A DNA stretch of 18,973 bases. Source: JBHIBA01 sp046758845 (GTDB taxonomy: Bacteria > UBA8248 > JACPRG01 > G963555815). The DNA lies in NCBI GenBank assembly GCA_046758845.1, contig JBHIBA010000060.1:1-18973 (forward strand), given 5' to 3'. The position numbers and the translations under genes were made by a program. Of this stretch, positions 6,853 through 15,891 are shown one piece after another (the first letter of the stretch is position 1; every line of letters begins with the position of its first letter). The notes beneath the pieces are model-generated. The model made no database searches. It had not been told where the DNA came from and saw only the letters and a program-made list of their open reading frames with translations.

Positions 6853-8504
6853 TGTCGATGCGATCCTTCCGGCCGTTGCGTGGAGTCGCCCGGGCGTGCG
6901 CCATCGTGGCTGCTGCGCTGGTTACTGTCTCGCCGGTCCGGGGGGAGGTCCTTCCCGATTTCGACCGGCCGGATGCGAAGGCAAAGGAGGCCCTTCGGCT
7001 CTGGGAGCCCGAGAGGGAGCTTCCCCGGATCGGCGCCTGGCTGACCTCGGGCCGGGCGAACGCCTATCTCTACTCACTCCACGCACAATTGCTTTTCCAC
7101 GCGGGAAGGTACGAGGAAGCCCTGACGTCCGCCCGCGAGGCGGAACGGCTGGCGCCGAAGGACGAACGGGTGAAGGGCCTCACCGCGTTTGTTGAGGCCA
7201 CGCTGAAGGCCCGCAAGGGTTTCCGCGCATACCGGAGCCGGCTTTTCGAACTTCATTTGGACCCTGAGCGGGACGATATATTGGCCGAGGCGGCGCTTGA
7301 GGCGGCCGAGCGCAGTCATGGGGCTCTGGCGCCGTTTTTCGGAATTCCCAGCAATGGCGGCGGCCGGCGGGTCCGCATCGAGGTCTATCCGACCGCCGAG
7401 AGGTTCCAGCTTGCCTCGGGGCTTTCCCGGCGTGACATCGAGCAGACCGGGGCCGTCGGGATCACCGCCTACAACAAGGTGATGATGCTTTCCCCGCGCG
7501 CGCTGACGCGCGGATACCGCTGGGCGGACACCCTGAGCCATGAGTACGTTCACTATCTTCTGGAGCGGGCCTCAAAGAACAACGCCCCCATCTGGCTTCA
7601 CGAGGGTCTTGCGAAATTTCTCGAGACCCGGTGGCGCTCGGCGGAAGACCTGTACCTGGGGCCGGTTTTTCGGACCCTTCTGGCGGAGGCCGTCCGAGAT
7701 AACGAGTTCGTAAGCTTCCGGGAGATGGAACCCTCCTTGGTCCGGCTGCCGAACTCCCGTCTGGTCCAACTGGCTTACGCCGAAGGGGCTTCGGCCATCG
7801 ATTTCATCCTCACCCGTTACGGCCGGGAAAAGCTGCTTGACGTCTTTCGCGAACTGGCCTCCTCGCCCCAGCGGACCGTTGCCGAAGCCCTCCGGCGCGT
7901 CCTCGGTTTGACGCTGGAGAAGTTCGAGGAAACCTGGAAGGCAGAGCTGCGCGGCAGGAACCTAAAGCCTGTACAGGGCGTATGGATACCGTCGTACAAA
8001 GTGAAAGAAGGGGGCGCCCGGGAGGAAGCGGAGGAGTACCGGGCGATCCGTTCGGCCGTCGCCCGCAATCACCTTCGGCTCGGGGATTTGCTCTGGAGGC
8101 GGGGGCGCCAAAGACCGGCCGTCATGGAATACGTCCGGGCCGTCCGGGAGAGCCCGGCCACGCCGTATCTGCGAAACCGCCTGGCGGGCAGACTGATGGC
8201 CGTGGGCCGGGAGCGGGACGCGCTGGACCAGCTGGGGGCGGCGCGGCGGCTGGCGCCGGATTACGGCCCCACCTACACCCTTCTCGGCCACGTTCACCTA
8301 AGGGGCGGACGCTTCGGCCGGGCGAAGGACGCCTATCTGGAATCATTTCTGATCAACCCTTTTGACCCGAGCATCCACCAGGGCCTCGCCCTGGCCTACG
8401 GGAAACTGGGGGAGCGGAGCAAAGCGAAGGCGGCCGAGGAAGTTTTTCGCCGGCTCGTTCGAGGGTTTCAACAAAAGTCGGCTCCGCCCAACCCGCCGGA
8501 TTAG
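6852..8504 (+). CDS. Secreted gluzincin-type metallopeptidase (MA-like) with TPR repeats
   Basis: The 550-residue product has a signal peptide (about 1-31, ending PVRG). An N-terminal TPR-like helix pair is at about 71-104, a peptidase MA-like domain follows, and several TPRs are at about 400-545. The zinc motif HEYVH (His230, Glu231, His234) is followed by WLHEGLAKFLE, where Glu251 fits the third gluzincin ligand, so the active site looks intact. The ATG at 6852 overlaps the previous stop (TGATG), implying translational coupling; GTG 6849 and ATG 6858 are in-frame alternatives and there is no strong Shine-Dalgarno. Being exported, it would act in the same compartment as the long domain of the upstream DUF4175 protein. 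Substrate unknown; cleavage or quality control of an envelope protein handled by the operon is an inference. Confidence 0.8.
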   Translation: MSMRSFRPLRGVARACAIVAAALVTVSPVRGEVLPDFDRPDAKAKEALRLWEPERELPRIGAWLTSGRANAYLYSLHAQLLFHAGRYEEALTSAREAERLAPKDERVKGLTAFVEATLKARKGFRAYRSRLFELHLDPERDDILAEAALEAAERSHGALAPFFGIPSNGGGRRVRIEVYPTAERFQLASGLSRRDIEQTGAVGITAYNKVMMLSPRALTRGYRWADTLSHEYVHYLLERASKNNAPIWLHEGLAKFLETRWRSAEDLYLGPVFRTLLAEAVRDNEFVSFREMEPSLVRLPNSRLVQLAYAEGASAIDFILTRYGREKLLDVFRELASSPQRTVAEALRRVLGLTLEKFEETWKAELRGRNLKPVQGVWIPSYKVKEGGAREEAEEYRAIRSAVARNHLRLGDLLWRRGRQRPAVMEYVRAVRESPATPYLRNRLAGRLMAVGRERDALDQLGAARRLAPDYGPTYTLLGHVHLRGGRFGRAKDAYLESFLINPFDPSIHQGLALAYGKLGERSKAKAAEEVFRRLVRGFQQKSAPPNPPD

Positions 8505-8522
8505 AAAAAATCGGAGTGAAAC

Positions 8523-9554
8523 ATGGAATACGGCTCAAGACCCAACGACGTGGATGACGACCTGGCCAGCGTCGAGGCCATCTCGAACGGCAGGGAAGCG
8601 ATCCTGGGCGAGATCCGCAAGGTCATCGTCGGTCAGGACGATGTCATCGACAAACTTCTGATCGCCCTGTTCGCCCGGGGTCACTGCCTGCTGGTGGGCG
8701 TGCCCGGCCTGGCGAAGACCCTGCTCATCAACACGCTGGCCCAGGCCCTGGACCTCCAGTTCGGCCGGATTCAGTTCACCCCGGACCTCATGCCCTCCGA
8801 CATCACCGGAACGGACATCCTTCAAGAAGACCCGGAGACCAGACGCCGGCATTTCCAGTTTGTGCACGGTCCGATTTTCAACAACATCCTGCTGGCCGAC
8901 GAGATCAACCGGACCCCGCCGAAGACGCAGGCCGCCCTTCTCCAAGCGATGCAGGAGTATCGGGTCACCGCCAGCGGAAAGACCTATCCCCTCACCCCCC
9001 CTTTCTTCGTCCTGGCGACGCAGAACCCCATCGAGCAGGAGGGGACGTATCCCTTGCCCGAGGCCCAGCTGGACCGCTTCATGTTCAACATCCACATCCG
9101 GTATCCCTCCTTCGAGGAGGAGACGCAGATTGTTTCTCGGACGACGGGATCGGATAAGCCCTCGGTGGAGCCGGTGGGTGTTTCCCGGGAACTCTTGCAT
9201 CTCCAGGACGTGGTCCGCCGGGTCCCCGCTGCGGAGTACGTCGTTCGTTATGCGGTCAATCTGGTCCGGCGCTCCCGGCCCGAGGAGGCCGACGCGCCCG
9301 ACTTCGTCCGGGAGTATGTGAATTGGGGCGCCGGCCCGCGCGCGTCCCAGTATTTGATCCTGGGGGCCAAGTCGCGGGCCATTCTGAACGGGCGGTTCAA
9401 CGCATCGGAGGAAGACATCCAGGCGCTCGCCAATTCCGTCCTGCGCCACCGCATCTTGACGAATTTCAATGCCGAGGCCGACCGCGTAACGGCCGACGAC
9501 ATCACCGAGCGGCTCCTGGCCACCATCGAGCCGGAGGCAGCGCTGAAGGGGTGA
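8523..9554 (+). CDS. MoxR-family AAA+ ATPase
   Basis: This 343-residue cytoplasmic ATPase belongs to the MoxR family, whose members act as chaperone-like motors with vWA-domain partners. Walker A reads GVPGLAKT (59-66), and the Walker B core LLADEI is near 123-128, followed by the family hallmark NRTPPKTQAALLQAMQE. Sensor-1 region ATQNPIEQEGTYPLPEAQLD (165-184) precedes the Arg185 finger. The C-terminal lid domain is complete. GGAG lies six bases before the ATG, and the gap to the upstream gene is only 18 bases. The next gene encodes a DUF58 protein, the classic neighbour of MoxR, and two membrane vWA proteins follow. No residue essential for ATP hydrolysis appears to be missing. Confidence 0.95.
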   Translation: MEYGSRPNDVDDDLASVEAISNGREAILGEIRKVIVGQDDVIDKLLIALFARGHCLLVGVPGLAKTLLINTLAQALDLQFGRIQFTPDLMPSDITGTDILQEDPETRRRHFQFVHGPIFNNILLADEINRTPPKTQAALLQAMQEYRVTASGKTYPLTPPFFVLATQNPIEQEGTYPLPEAQLDRFMFNIHIRYPSFEEETQIVSRTTGSDKPSVEPVGVSRELLHLQDVVRRVPAAEYVVRYAVNLVRRSRPEEADAPDFVREYVNWGAGPRASQYLILGAKSRAILNGRFNASEEDIQALANSVLRHRILTNFNAEADRVTADDITERLLATIEPEAALKG

Positions 9555-9602
9555 GTCCGCCCCGCATGGCCGGGATCGCTCGCGCCCGGAGAAGGCTCCA
9601 TC

Positions 9603-10478
9603 GTGAAGTATCTGACTCCCGATCTCCTGAACCGCATCGCCCGGCGGACGTTTGAATCCCGCTTCGTGATGGCGGGAACCCTCTCGGGCATCCACCGAAG
9701 CCCCTTCAAGGGCGTCAGCGTGGAGTTCACCGCGCACCGGGAGTACGCACCGGGAGATGAGCTGCGGCACCTGGACTGGAACGTGTACGCCAAGTCGGAC
9801 CGCTTCTTCGTCAAAGAGCACGAGGCGGAGTCGAACCTGAAGGCCCTGATTTTCCTCGACGCCAGCGGCTCAATGGGCTACCGGAGGAACGGCGGTCCCA
9901 GCAAATTCGAATACGGCTGCTCCCTGGCCTCCGCCGTGACGCACCTCCTGCTCTCCCAGGGGGACCAGGTCGGCCTGGTCGTTTTCGGCGAGGACGTACG
10001 GCGCAAGCTCCCGCCGAGCGGAAAGCGGACGCAGCTTCTGGCCATCGCCCAGGCGCTGGAGCGCGAGACCCCCTTGGGACCCACGGGCATCAGCGCTGCG
10101 CTGAACAAGGCGGCTTCCGACGTCTGGCGGCGGGGCCTGACCGTGCTCATCTCCGACCTGGTGGAGGAACCGGCGGCCGTGGCGAGAGGGCTGCGGCTGT
10201 TTCGCCACCGAAAGCACGAGGTCGTGGTCTTTCACATCCTCCACGGAGACGAGCTGGATTTCCCCTTCGATGGGATGACGCGGTTCGAAGACCTGGAGGG
10301 AGAGCGGCGCGTCACGGCGGACCCGGAAGACATCGCAGCCGTCTACCGGCGTCTGGTCGGGGAGTTCGTGCAGGAGTACAAGGGTCTTTGCAGGAAGGAC
10401 CTCATCGACTACCAGCTTTTCCGCACGGACGTCGCCCTGGAGACGGCCCTGGTCCGGTATCTCGCCTCGCGGAGTTGA
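9603..10478 (+). CDS. DUF58 domain protein (vWA-like)
   Basis: The 291-residue protein has the DUF58 signature REYAPGDELRHLDWNVYAKS (about 46-65). A vWA-like fold follows with the metal-ion-dependent adhesion site DASGSMG (86-92), a later GPTGISAAL threonine loop and an ISDLVE acidic segment, so the MIDAS seems complete. No membrane helix is evident, so it is probably cytoplasmic, unlike some longer DUF58 proteins. The start is GTG, with GGAGAAGG seven bases upstream. DUF58 proteins are almost always encoded beside MoxR and are thought to be its direct partner or adaptor; that pairing is established, the molecular role here is inference. A 111-base gap containing two near-identical GGACAGGGGG blocks separates it from the next gene. 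Confidence 0.92.
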   Translation: MKYLTPDLLNRIARRTFESRFVMAGTLSGIHRSPFKGVSVEFTAHREYAPGDELRHLDWNVYAKSDRFFVKEHEAESNLKALIFLDASGSMGYRRNGGPSKFEYGCSLASAVTHLLLSQGDQVGLVVFGEDVRRKLPPSGKRTQLLAIAQALERETPLGPTGISAALNKAASDVWRRGLTVLISDLVEEPAAVARGLRLFRHRKHEVVVFHILHGDELDFPFDGMTRFEDLEGERRVTADPEDIAAVYRRLVGEFVQEYKGLCRKDLIDYQLFRTDVALETALVRYLASRS

Positions 10479-10589
10479 GGCGCGGCGATCCGGTTCGTCC
10501 TTTGATTCCGGTGGACAGGGGGGCTGGACAGGGGGCAGCCGGGCGAAACCGGGCGGCGATGACGGGCTTGTGAGGGAAACCATTCGAGG

Positions 10590-12740
10590 ATGGGCATTCA
10601 CTTCCTAAACCCGATCTTTCTCTGGGGGGCGCTGGCCGCAGCGGTTCCCATCATCGTGCATTTCATTCACCGAAGGCGCACGAGGACCGTCCGCTTCGCC
10701 CTGATGGACTTTATCCTCCAGTCCCAGAAGCGCAGGGCGAGGCGCTTTCGGTTGAAGGAGTGGTTGCTGCTGGCCATCCGGACGGCGATGGTCCTGGCCC
10801 TGGTTGGCCTGGGCGCGCACCCGGTGCTCACGCAGGCGGCGGACCTGGGCGGGCGGGCCTTTCCCTCTCACTTGGTGATCCTGCTGGACACCTCCATGAG
10901 CATGCGGTTCGCCGACGAAGAGGGCCTGCGGTTCGACGTGGCCAAGGACTGGCTCAAGACCGTCCTCGCCCCCATGCGGGGGACGAACATCGCGGTTCTC
11001 ACCACCGAATCCGATGTTTCCGGCCGGCCCGCCGCCGAGGGTTTCACTCCCGGCCCCGAGGCCGCGCTGCGAACCCTCGACGCCCTCCGGCCCACTTCCG
11101 GGGAGGCGGACGTGCTTCGGGCTTTCCAGCGCGCCTTCGGGCTGCTGAGGACGGTGCCCGGGGCCGGGGGAACGGGAAAGGAAATCCTCTTCCTGACGGA
11201 CGGAGCGGCGAACGGCTGGGGAGAGTTTTCTTCGGCGCGGCTGAAGAAGGTGGACCCCGACGTCCAGGTGAGGGTGATCCGGTGGGGCAGGAAGCAGGGC
11301 GACGCCAACGTCGCCGTCTTTGACGTCAGTGTGGCGGAGCCCGAGGCCATCCGGGGCGTGCGGGGCGCTCTCCTCGCCCGGGTCCGCAATTACGGGTCGG
11401 AGGACCGGGTGGTCCCCGTTGAGCTTTGGAGCGGCGGCCAAAAGGCCCGAAAGATCGAGGAGAGAACGGTTCGCGTGCCGGCCGGCGGGCAGGCGGAGGT
11501 CGCTTTCCGGACGGGGTTCGACGAGGCGGGTTATTCTCCGGGAAAAATCCAAGTCCGGTCCGAGGGCCTGACCGCCGATGACGCCTTTCACTTCGCCCTG
11601 TTCGTCCGGGAACGGCCGAGGGTGCTTCTGGTCGATGGAGACCCGAAGACCTCCCTTCTGGGGAGCGAGACCTTCTACGTGATGAACGCGCTGTCGCTCG
11701 AGCACGGAATCGGGGTTTCCCCTTTCCGGACCCGCTGGATTCCCCCCGACGCCCTGGCGGCGCAAGACCTCGCTCAGACGGACGTCCTGGTGCTTGCGAA
11801 CGTTAAGGAGCTGTCTGCGAACCTCCGCAACGGGCTCGCTGAATACGTCCGGGAGGGAGGCGGCCTCCTTTGGTTTCTGGGCGACCGCATTTTTCCGGAG
11901 AGGTACGATGCGGCGCTTCGCCCGGTGGGCCTGCTTCCGGCCCGGCTGCTGGACGTGCGGCAGGCCCCGGACCCGGGCGATGAGGTGGAGGAGGTCCGCA
12001 CGCGTCACCCGGCCCTGCGCATTTTCTCCGGCCTGGGGAAGGAGGTCTTTGCGCGCAGCCGGTTCAGAAGATATGTGGGGATGGTGGAAACTCCGGCTTC
12101 GGAAGTCCTGATGCGTCTGCGCGGGGGATCTCCCCTCCTGGTGGAGGGCGAGTTGGGAAAAGGGCGCGTGATGGTTTTCGCCTCCACCGCGGACCGGGAC
12201 TGGAACGATTTCAGCATCCGGGCGAGCTATCTGCCCTTTCTCCACAACCTGCTCCTCTATCTGGGCTGCCGGGCGTGCCCCGGCGGTGAGATGCCCGGGC
12301 CCTTGGCGGACCGAGTGACGTTGGGTCAGTCGTGGGCGATCCGCGCAAAAGTCTCCCTGGCGGGAAAGGCGTTGAATCTCAGCGGACCGGGAGATTTTGA
12401 ACGGGTCCTGAAATTTTCCGTCGGGGAGGGCGAGGAGGCCGGGGTTTCCCTGGCGCGCTTCAAAGCGTTCCGGGAAGTGGGGGTCTATCGCGCAGAGCAC
12501 GAAGGCGGAACGGCTCTTTTTTCCGTGAACCCTCCCCCCGCCGAGTCCGACCTCTCACCCCTGGCGGAGGAGGAGCTGAGATCTAAATTCGGCAGCCTCA
12601 AGTGGGAGGCCCTCTGGCGGGAGGAAATCCCCGGGAACTACAATCCGTGGAAACAGTCCCGTACGGATTTCACGCAGGCGCTCCTTTGGGGCCTGCTGGG
12701 ACTGGCCGCGGGGGAAGTGCTGGTGGCGGGGCGGCAGTAG
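10590..12740 (+). CDS. BatA-type membrane protein with vWA and glutamine-amidotransferase-like domains
   Basis: The N-terminus (FLNPIFLWGALAAAVPIIVH) is the aerotolerance-regulator BatA domain. TM1 is at about 6-27 and TM2 at about 57-75, with a basic FIHRRRTRTVRF loop between. A vWA domain follows with MIDAS DTSMS (100-104) and LTDGAANG later. After a beta-rich linker, residues about 343-560 resemble a degenerate class I glutamine amidotransferase fold (VLLVDGDPKTSLLG, then EYVREGGGLLWFLGD) without a convincing Cys-His-Glu triad. A final hydrophobic segment lies near the C-terminus (ALLWGLLGLAAGEVLVA). At 716 residues it is about twice the length of classical BatA. The ribosome-binding site is poor (GAGGG 13 bases upstream), but the N-terminal family match fixes the ATG. 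Probable role: MoxR-dependent membrane vWA component; substrate unknown. Confidence 0.85.
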   Translation: MGIHFLNPIFLWGALAAAVPIIVHFIHRRRTRTVRFALMDFILQSQKRRARRFRLKEWLLLAIRTAMVLALVGLGAHPVLTQAADLGGRAFPSHLVILLDTSMSMRFADEEGLRFDVAKDWLKTVLAPMRGTNIAVLTTESDVSGRPAAEGFTPGPEAALRTLDALRPTSGEADVLRAFQRAFGLLRTVPGAGGTGKEILFLTDGAANGWGEFSSARLKKVDPDVQVRVIRWGRKQGDANVAVFDVSVAEPEAIRGVRGALLARVRNYGSEDRVVPVELWSGGQKARKIEERTVRVPAGGQAEVAFRTGFDEAGYSPGKIQVRSEGLTADDAFHFALFVRERPRVLLVDGDPKTSLLGSETFYVMNALSLEHGIGVSPFRTRWIPPDALAAQDLAQTDVLVLANVKELSANLRNGLAEYVREGGGLLWFLGDRIFPERYDAALRPVGLLPARLLDVRQAPDPGDEVEEVRTRHPALRIFSGLGKEVFARSRFRRYVGMVETPASEVLMRLRGGSPLLVEGELGKGRVMVFASTADRDWNDFSIRASYLPFLHNLLLYLGCRACPGGEMPGPLADRVTLGQSWAIRAKVSLAGKALNLSGPGDFERVLKFSVGEGEEAGVSLARFKAFREVGVYRAEHEGGTALFSVNPPPAESDLSPLAEEELRSKFGSLKWEALWREEIPGNYNPWKQSRTDFTQALLWGLLGLAAGEVLVAGRQ

Positions 12741-12781
12741 AACCCCGCCGCTTCAGGCCGGCGAGATTTCGTGAGAAGGGG

Positions 12782-13594
12782 ATGGATTTGAAGAACCTGG
12801 GCCGAAGGAGGTTTTTGCAGGTCGCTGGCGCCGCCCTCGCCTGGCCGGTGCTGGGCAGGCTTGGGATCGTCCCGCCCGCCCGGGCCCAGGAGACCTTCTC
12901 CGAACTGCAGGCGGAGGGGGCGAACGAAGACCGCTTCATCTTCGCCCAGCTTCGGTACCGAGGCGGCGATTGGGACCCGAACCCTTTGGCCCACCGAGCC
13001 CTGCTGGACGAGGTCATGGGGCGCACCAGCGTGGAGGCCGACCTTGAGAGAAGAGTCCTGACGCCGGGGTCGAAGGAGATCTTCTCCTACCCGTTCCTGT
13101 ACATGGCCGGAAGGGAGGCCTTCCAGCCGTTTACCGAACAGGAGCGGCAGAACCTCCGCACGTTCCTGGGAAGCGGCGGGAGCCTTCTCGCCGACGACTC
13201 CGCCGGCCACGTGGGAACGGACTTCGACGAGGCCTTCCGGGATGAAATGAAGCGGCTTTTCCCGAAGCGGGAGCTCCGGCGCCTGCCCTCCGATCACACC
13301 GTCTTTCGTTCCTTTTACCTGATCCGCCAGATCGGTGGACGCCGCATCATACATCCCTACCTGGAGGGGATTTGGATGGGGGATGTGGCCCCCGTCATCT
13401 ACTGCCAAAACGACCTGGGCGGAGCCTGGGAGAAAGACCCCCTGGGCAACTGGTCCTACCCCTGCGAGCCCGGGGGTGAGGCCCAACGTCGCGAGGCGTT
13501 CAAGCTGGGCGTCAACATCGTCCTCTATGCCCTGACGGCCAATTACAAGCAGGACAAGATCCATCTCCCCTTCATCAAACGCAGGGTGGGGTAA
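12782..13594 (+). CDS. Tat-exported DUF4159 protein
   Basis: The frame is open further upstream, but the ATG at 12782 begins a clean twin-arginine signal: GRRRFLQVAGAALAW (7-21), with a likely cleavage after PPARA (residue 35). The mature part matches DUF4159, with FIFAQLRYRGGDWDPNP near its start, FSYPFLYMAG, and FLGSGGSLLADDSAGHVG around 127-144, a pattern also seen in glutamine-amidotransferase-like folds. The C-terminal part has VNIVLYALTANYKQDKIHLP. The protein is 270 residues. Two Cys (in YCQN and YPCEP) remain in the mature protein. DUF4159 genes are regularly found between BatA-like and vWA genes in MoxR clusters; no enzymatic activity is established. A Tat signal suggests export in folded form, perhaps with a metal or cofactor, which is inference. 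A purine-rich AGAAGGGG lies immediately before the ATG, closer than usual. Confidence 0.87.
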   Translation: MDLKNLGRRRFLQVAGAALAWPVLGRLGIVPPARAQETFSELQAEGANEDRFIFAQLRYRGGDWDPNPLAHRALLDEVMGRTSVEADLERRVLTPGSKEIFSYPFLYMAGREAFQPFTEQERQNLRTFLGSGGSLLADDSAGHVGTDFDEAFRDEMKRLFPKRELRRLPSDHTVFRSFYLIRQIGGRRIIHPYLEGIWMGDVAPVIYCQNDLGGAWEKDPLGNWSYPCEPGGEAQRREAFKLGVNIVLYALTANYKQDKIHLPFIKRRVG

Positions 13595-13599
13595 GTCAG

Positions 13600-15891
13600 A
13601 TGATCGGGTCCTTGGTCCGAGAGACTTTTTACTTCGCGCGACTCCCATCTCTTTGGTGGTTCGTACCCCTTTGTCTGGGCGTCCTTGGGCTCCTGATCCT
13701 CTATTGGCGCCGCGCCCACGGACACGTGGGCCTCGGCATGGCCCTTGGGCTGACCACCTTGCGTTTTCTTCTCTTCGGCCTGCTCCTGGTTTACCTGTTT
13801 CAACCCACGGTCCTTCGCCAGACCCTCCAATATCTCCCGCCGGAGGTGGCCGTGCTCGTTGACACCTCCGCAAGCATGGAGGCCCGGGAGAGCGGAGGGA
13901 CGAGAAGCGCGGCGATCCGCCCCCTGTTGGCCGGAGAGGACTCCCCCTTGCGGCGGGCACTGGCGCCGGCGGGTCGGGTGCACTACTTCACCTTTGACCG
14001 GGATGTGGGGCCCGCCGACCTCGAATCGCTCCTTCAGGGGATGGACAATCAGGAGTTGGAGCGCAAGGGGACGGGGACGGACATCGGCGGCGCTCTGGCC
14101 TCGGTGCGAAATTCCAATCCGGGCAATCCGCCCTCGGCCATTCTCCTGCTGAGCGACGGGGCGGCCAACCTGGGTCCGGCCGACGCCTCCGAAGCCGCCC
14201 GCCGTCTGGGCGCGCCGGTGGTGGCGGTGGCCGTCGGCGATCCGGAGAAATTCCGAGACCTTCAGATCCTGGACCTGCGCGCCCCTGACCTGTCCTTCCT
14301 GCGCCACGAGACCCGCGTCAGCTTCAGGCTTCGGGCGCTGGGGTTTGCGGGCAAGCGCGTCACCCTGGCGCTGAAGAGCGGAGGGCAGCTGCTGGCTACC
14401 CGGACGGTTGAACTGAAGCGGGATCAATTTGACGAACGGCTGGAGTTTATCTTCACGCCCGAGGAGGTGGGCCTGCTCCGCTTGTCGGTGGAGGCGTTCT
14501 CCCAATTGGGTGAGCACACCCGTGCGAACAACTCGGTGGATTTCTCCATTCAGGTCCTCCGCGACAAGCATCGCGTGCTCTACGTGAGCGGGCGGCCCTC
14601 CTGGAATTACCGGTTCATGCGCCGGGCGCTCAAACTGGACCCGGGCATCGACCTGGTGTCCTTTGTGATCCTGCGCACCATCAACGACGAGGTGGATATT
14701 CCGCAAAGCGAGCTGAGCCTCATCTCCTTTCCCACCGAGCGCATCTTCACCCGGGAGCTTAACAATTTCGACCTTTTAATCTTCGATAACTTCTCATTCC
14801 GCCCTTACTTCCCTTTCTACTACCTGGAGAATGTGGCCAAGTTCGTGGAGCAAGGAGGCGCCTTCCTTATGCTCGGCGGGGATTCCTCATTTGGTGCGGG
14901 GGGATACAACGACTCGCCCCTTGAATCCATCCTTCCCATCGAGATGAATCGAACCCCCCGGAATTACGTCCTGAAGCCCGTCGGGGCGGCGCTCACCGAA
15001 GCCGGGAAGACCCATCCCATCACTCGGTTGAGCCCGGACCCGGAGGAGAACCTCAAGATCTGGAAGTCCTTGCCGCAACTCCGCGGATACAACCCTTCGG
15101 CCCGGGCGAAGTCGGGGGCCACCACCTTGGCGGTGCGCGGGTCAGGCGACGCCGCGGGCGATGGAGCCCCGCTTCTGGCCGTCATGGAGGCGGGCAAGGG
15201 CCGGACGATGGCCATCCTTTCCAGTTCGTTCTGGCGATGGTCCTTCGAGATGGTGGGCCGCGATCAAGGGAACCGGCCCTACTTGAATCTGGTCAAGCGG
15301 GCGGTGGACTGGCTCGTGAAGTCCCCGTCGTTGGACCGGGCTAGACTTTCCAGCCTCCGAAGAGAATACAAGGCCGGGGAAGAGACCGAGGTGCGCTTCC
15401 GCGTCCTGGACTCCCGATACCAGCCCGCGGCGGGGGCGGAAGTCCGCGGGGCGTTGATCGATCCCTCCGGCAACCGGGTTCCCTTGAAGTTCTCGCCGGC
15501 CCGAGAGCCAGGGCTTTATGTCGCCCATCCCCGGCTTCGCACGCCGGGGTCTTACCGGGTTCAGGCCGAGGCCCGCCGGGGGGATCGCGCCCTGGGCGAG
15601 TCGGAACTGCTCCTGGACGCCCAGACGTTCAATGTGGAAGAAGAGGATGCAGCCCCCCGCCCGGAGTTCCTGCGCGCGCTGGCCCGGACCTCGGGTGGGC
15701 TCTTCTTCGAGGCGGCCGCCTTCGACGCCGAAGCGGCTTCTCGGGTGGCGAAGCTGCTCACATCTCGCACGCGGGTCAACCTGGTGCAGGAGCGGGAGCT
15801 CGCCGTGTGGAAAATCGAATACGCCTTCGCCGCACTGGTTCTGCTCCTGGGGGCCGAGTGGCTGCTGAGGAGGAGGAGAGGACTGGCGTGA
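13600..15891 (+). CDS. Large membrane vWA protein with glutamine-amidotransferase-like domain
   Basis: This 763-residue protein starts five bases after the DUF4159 stop. Two N-terminal membrane segments are at about 17-36 and 43-67. The vWA domain follows with a complete-looking MIDAS: DTSAS (88-92), the GTGTDIGGAL threonine loop and LLSDGAANLG. An Ig-like or linker region is at about 225-320. Residues about 322-560 show a glutamine-amidotransferase-like fold (HRVLYVSGRPSWNYRF; FVEQGGAFLMLGGDSSFG near 414-431). A beta-rich domain follows, and a C-terminal hydrophobic helix (about 737-756) ends in a basic RRRR tail. No amidotransferase catalytic triad is evident. It occupies the BatB position in the cluster but is not a classical BatB. 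Probable partner of the MoxR/DUF58 pair; function otherwise unknown. Confidence 0.82.
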   Translation: MIGSLVRETFYFARLPSLWWFVPLCLGVLGLLILYWRRAHGHVGLGMALGLTTLRFLLFGLLLVYLFQPTVLRQTLQYLPPEVAVLVDTSASMEARESGGTRSAAIRPLLAGEDSPLRRALAPAGRVHYFTFDRDVGPADLESLLQGMDNQELERKGTGTDIGGALASVRNSNPGNPPSAILLLSDGAANLGPADASEAARRLGAPVVAVAVGDPEKFRDLQILDLRAPDLSFLRHETRVSFRLRALGFAGKRVTLALKSGGQLLATRTVELKRDQFDERLEFIFTPEEVGLLRLSVEAFSQLGEHTRANNSVDFSIQVLRDKHRVLYVSGRPSWNYRFMRRALKLDPGIDLVSFVILRTINDEVDIPQSELSLISFPTERIFTRELNNFDLLIFDNFSFRPYFPFYYLENVAKFVEQGGAFLMLGGDSSFGAGGYNDSPLESILPIEMNRTPRNYVLKPVGAALTEAGKTHPITRLSPDPEENLKIWKSLPQLRGYNPSARAKSGATTLAVRGSGDAAGDGAPLLAVMEAGKGRTMAILSSSFWRWSFEMVGRDQGNRPYLNLVKRAVDWLVKSPSLDRARLSSLRREYKAGEETEVRFRVLDSRYQPAAGAEVRGALIDPSGNRVPLKFSPAREPGLYVAHPRLRTPGSYRVQAEARRGDRALGESELLLDAQTFNVEEEDAAPRPEFLRALARTSGGLFFEAAAFDAEAASRVAKLLTSRTRVNLVQERELAVWKIEYAFAALVLLLGAEWLLRRRRGLA

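Noticed and set aside
10512..10536. Tandem GGACAGGGGG blocks between DUF58 and BatA-like genes
   Set aside because: There are only two short G-rich copies in a G-rich spacer; replication slippage is enough and no regulatory meaning can be supported.
10605..12500. 631-codon minus-strand open frame opposite the BatA-like gene
   Set aside because: It results from strong third-position G/C bias on the + strand. The translation has no recognisable motif and would remove a gene with BatA and vWA signatures.
12602..12781. Upstream extension of the DUF4159 frame
   Set aside because: It overlaps the end of the BatA-like gene and would bury the twin-arginine signal, which must be N-terminal.
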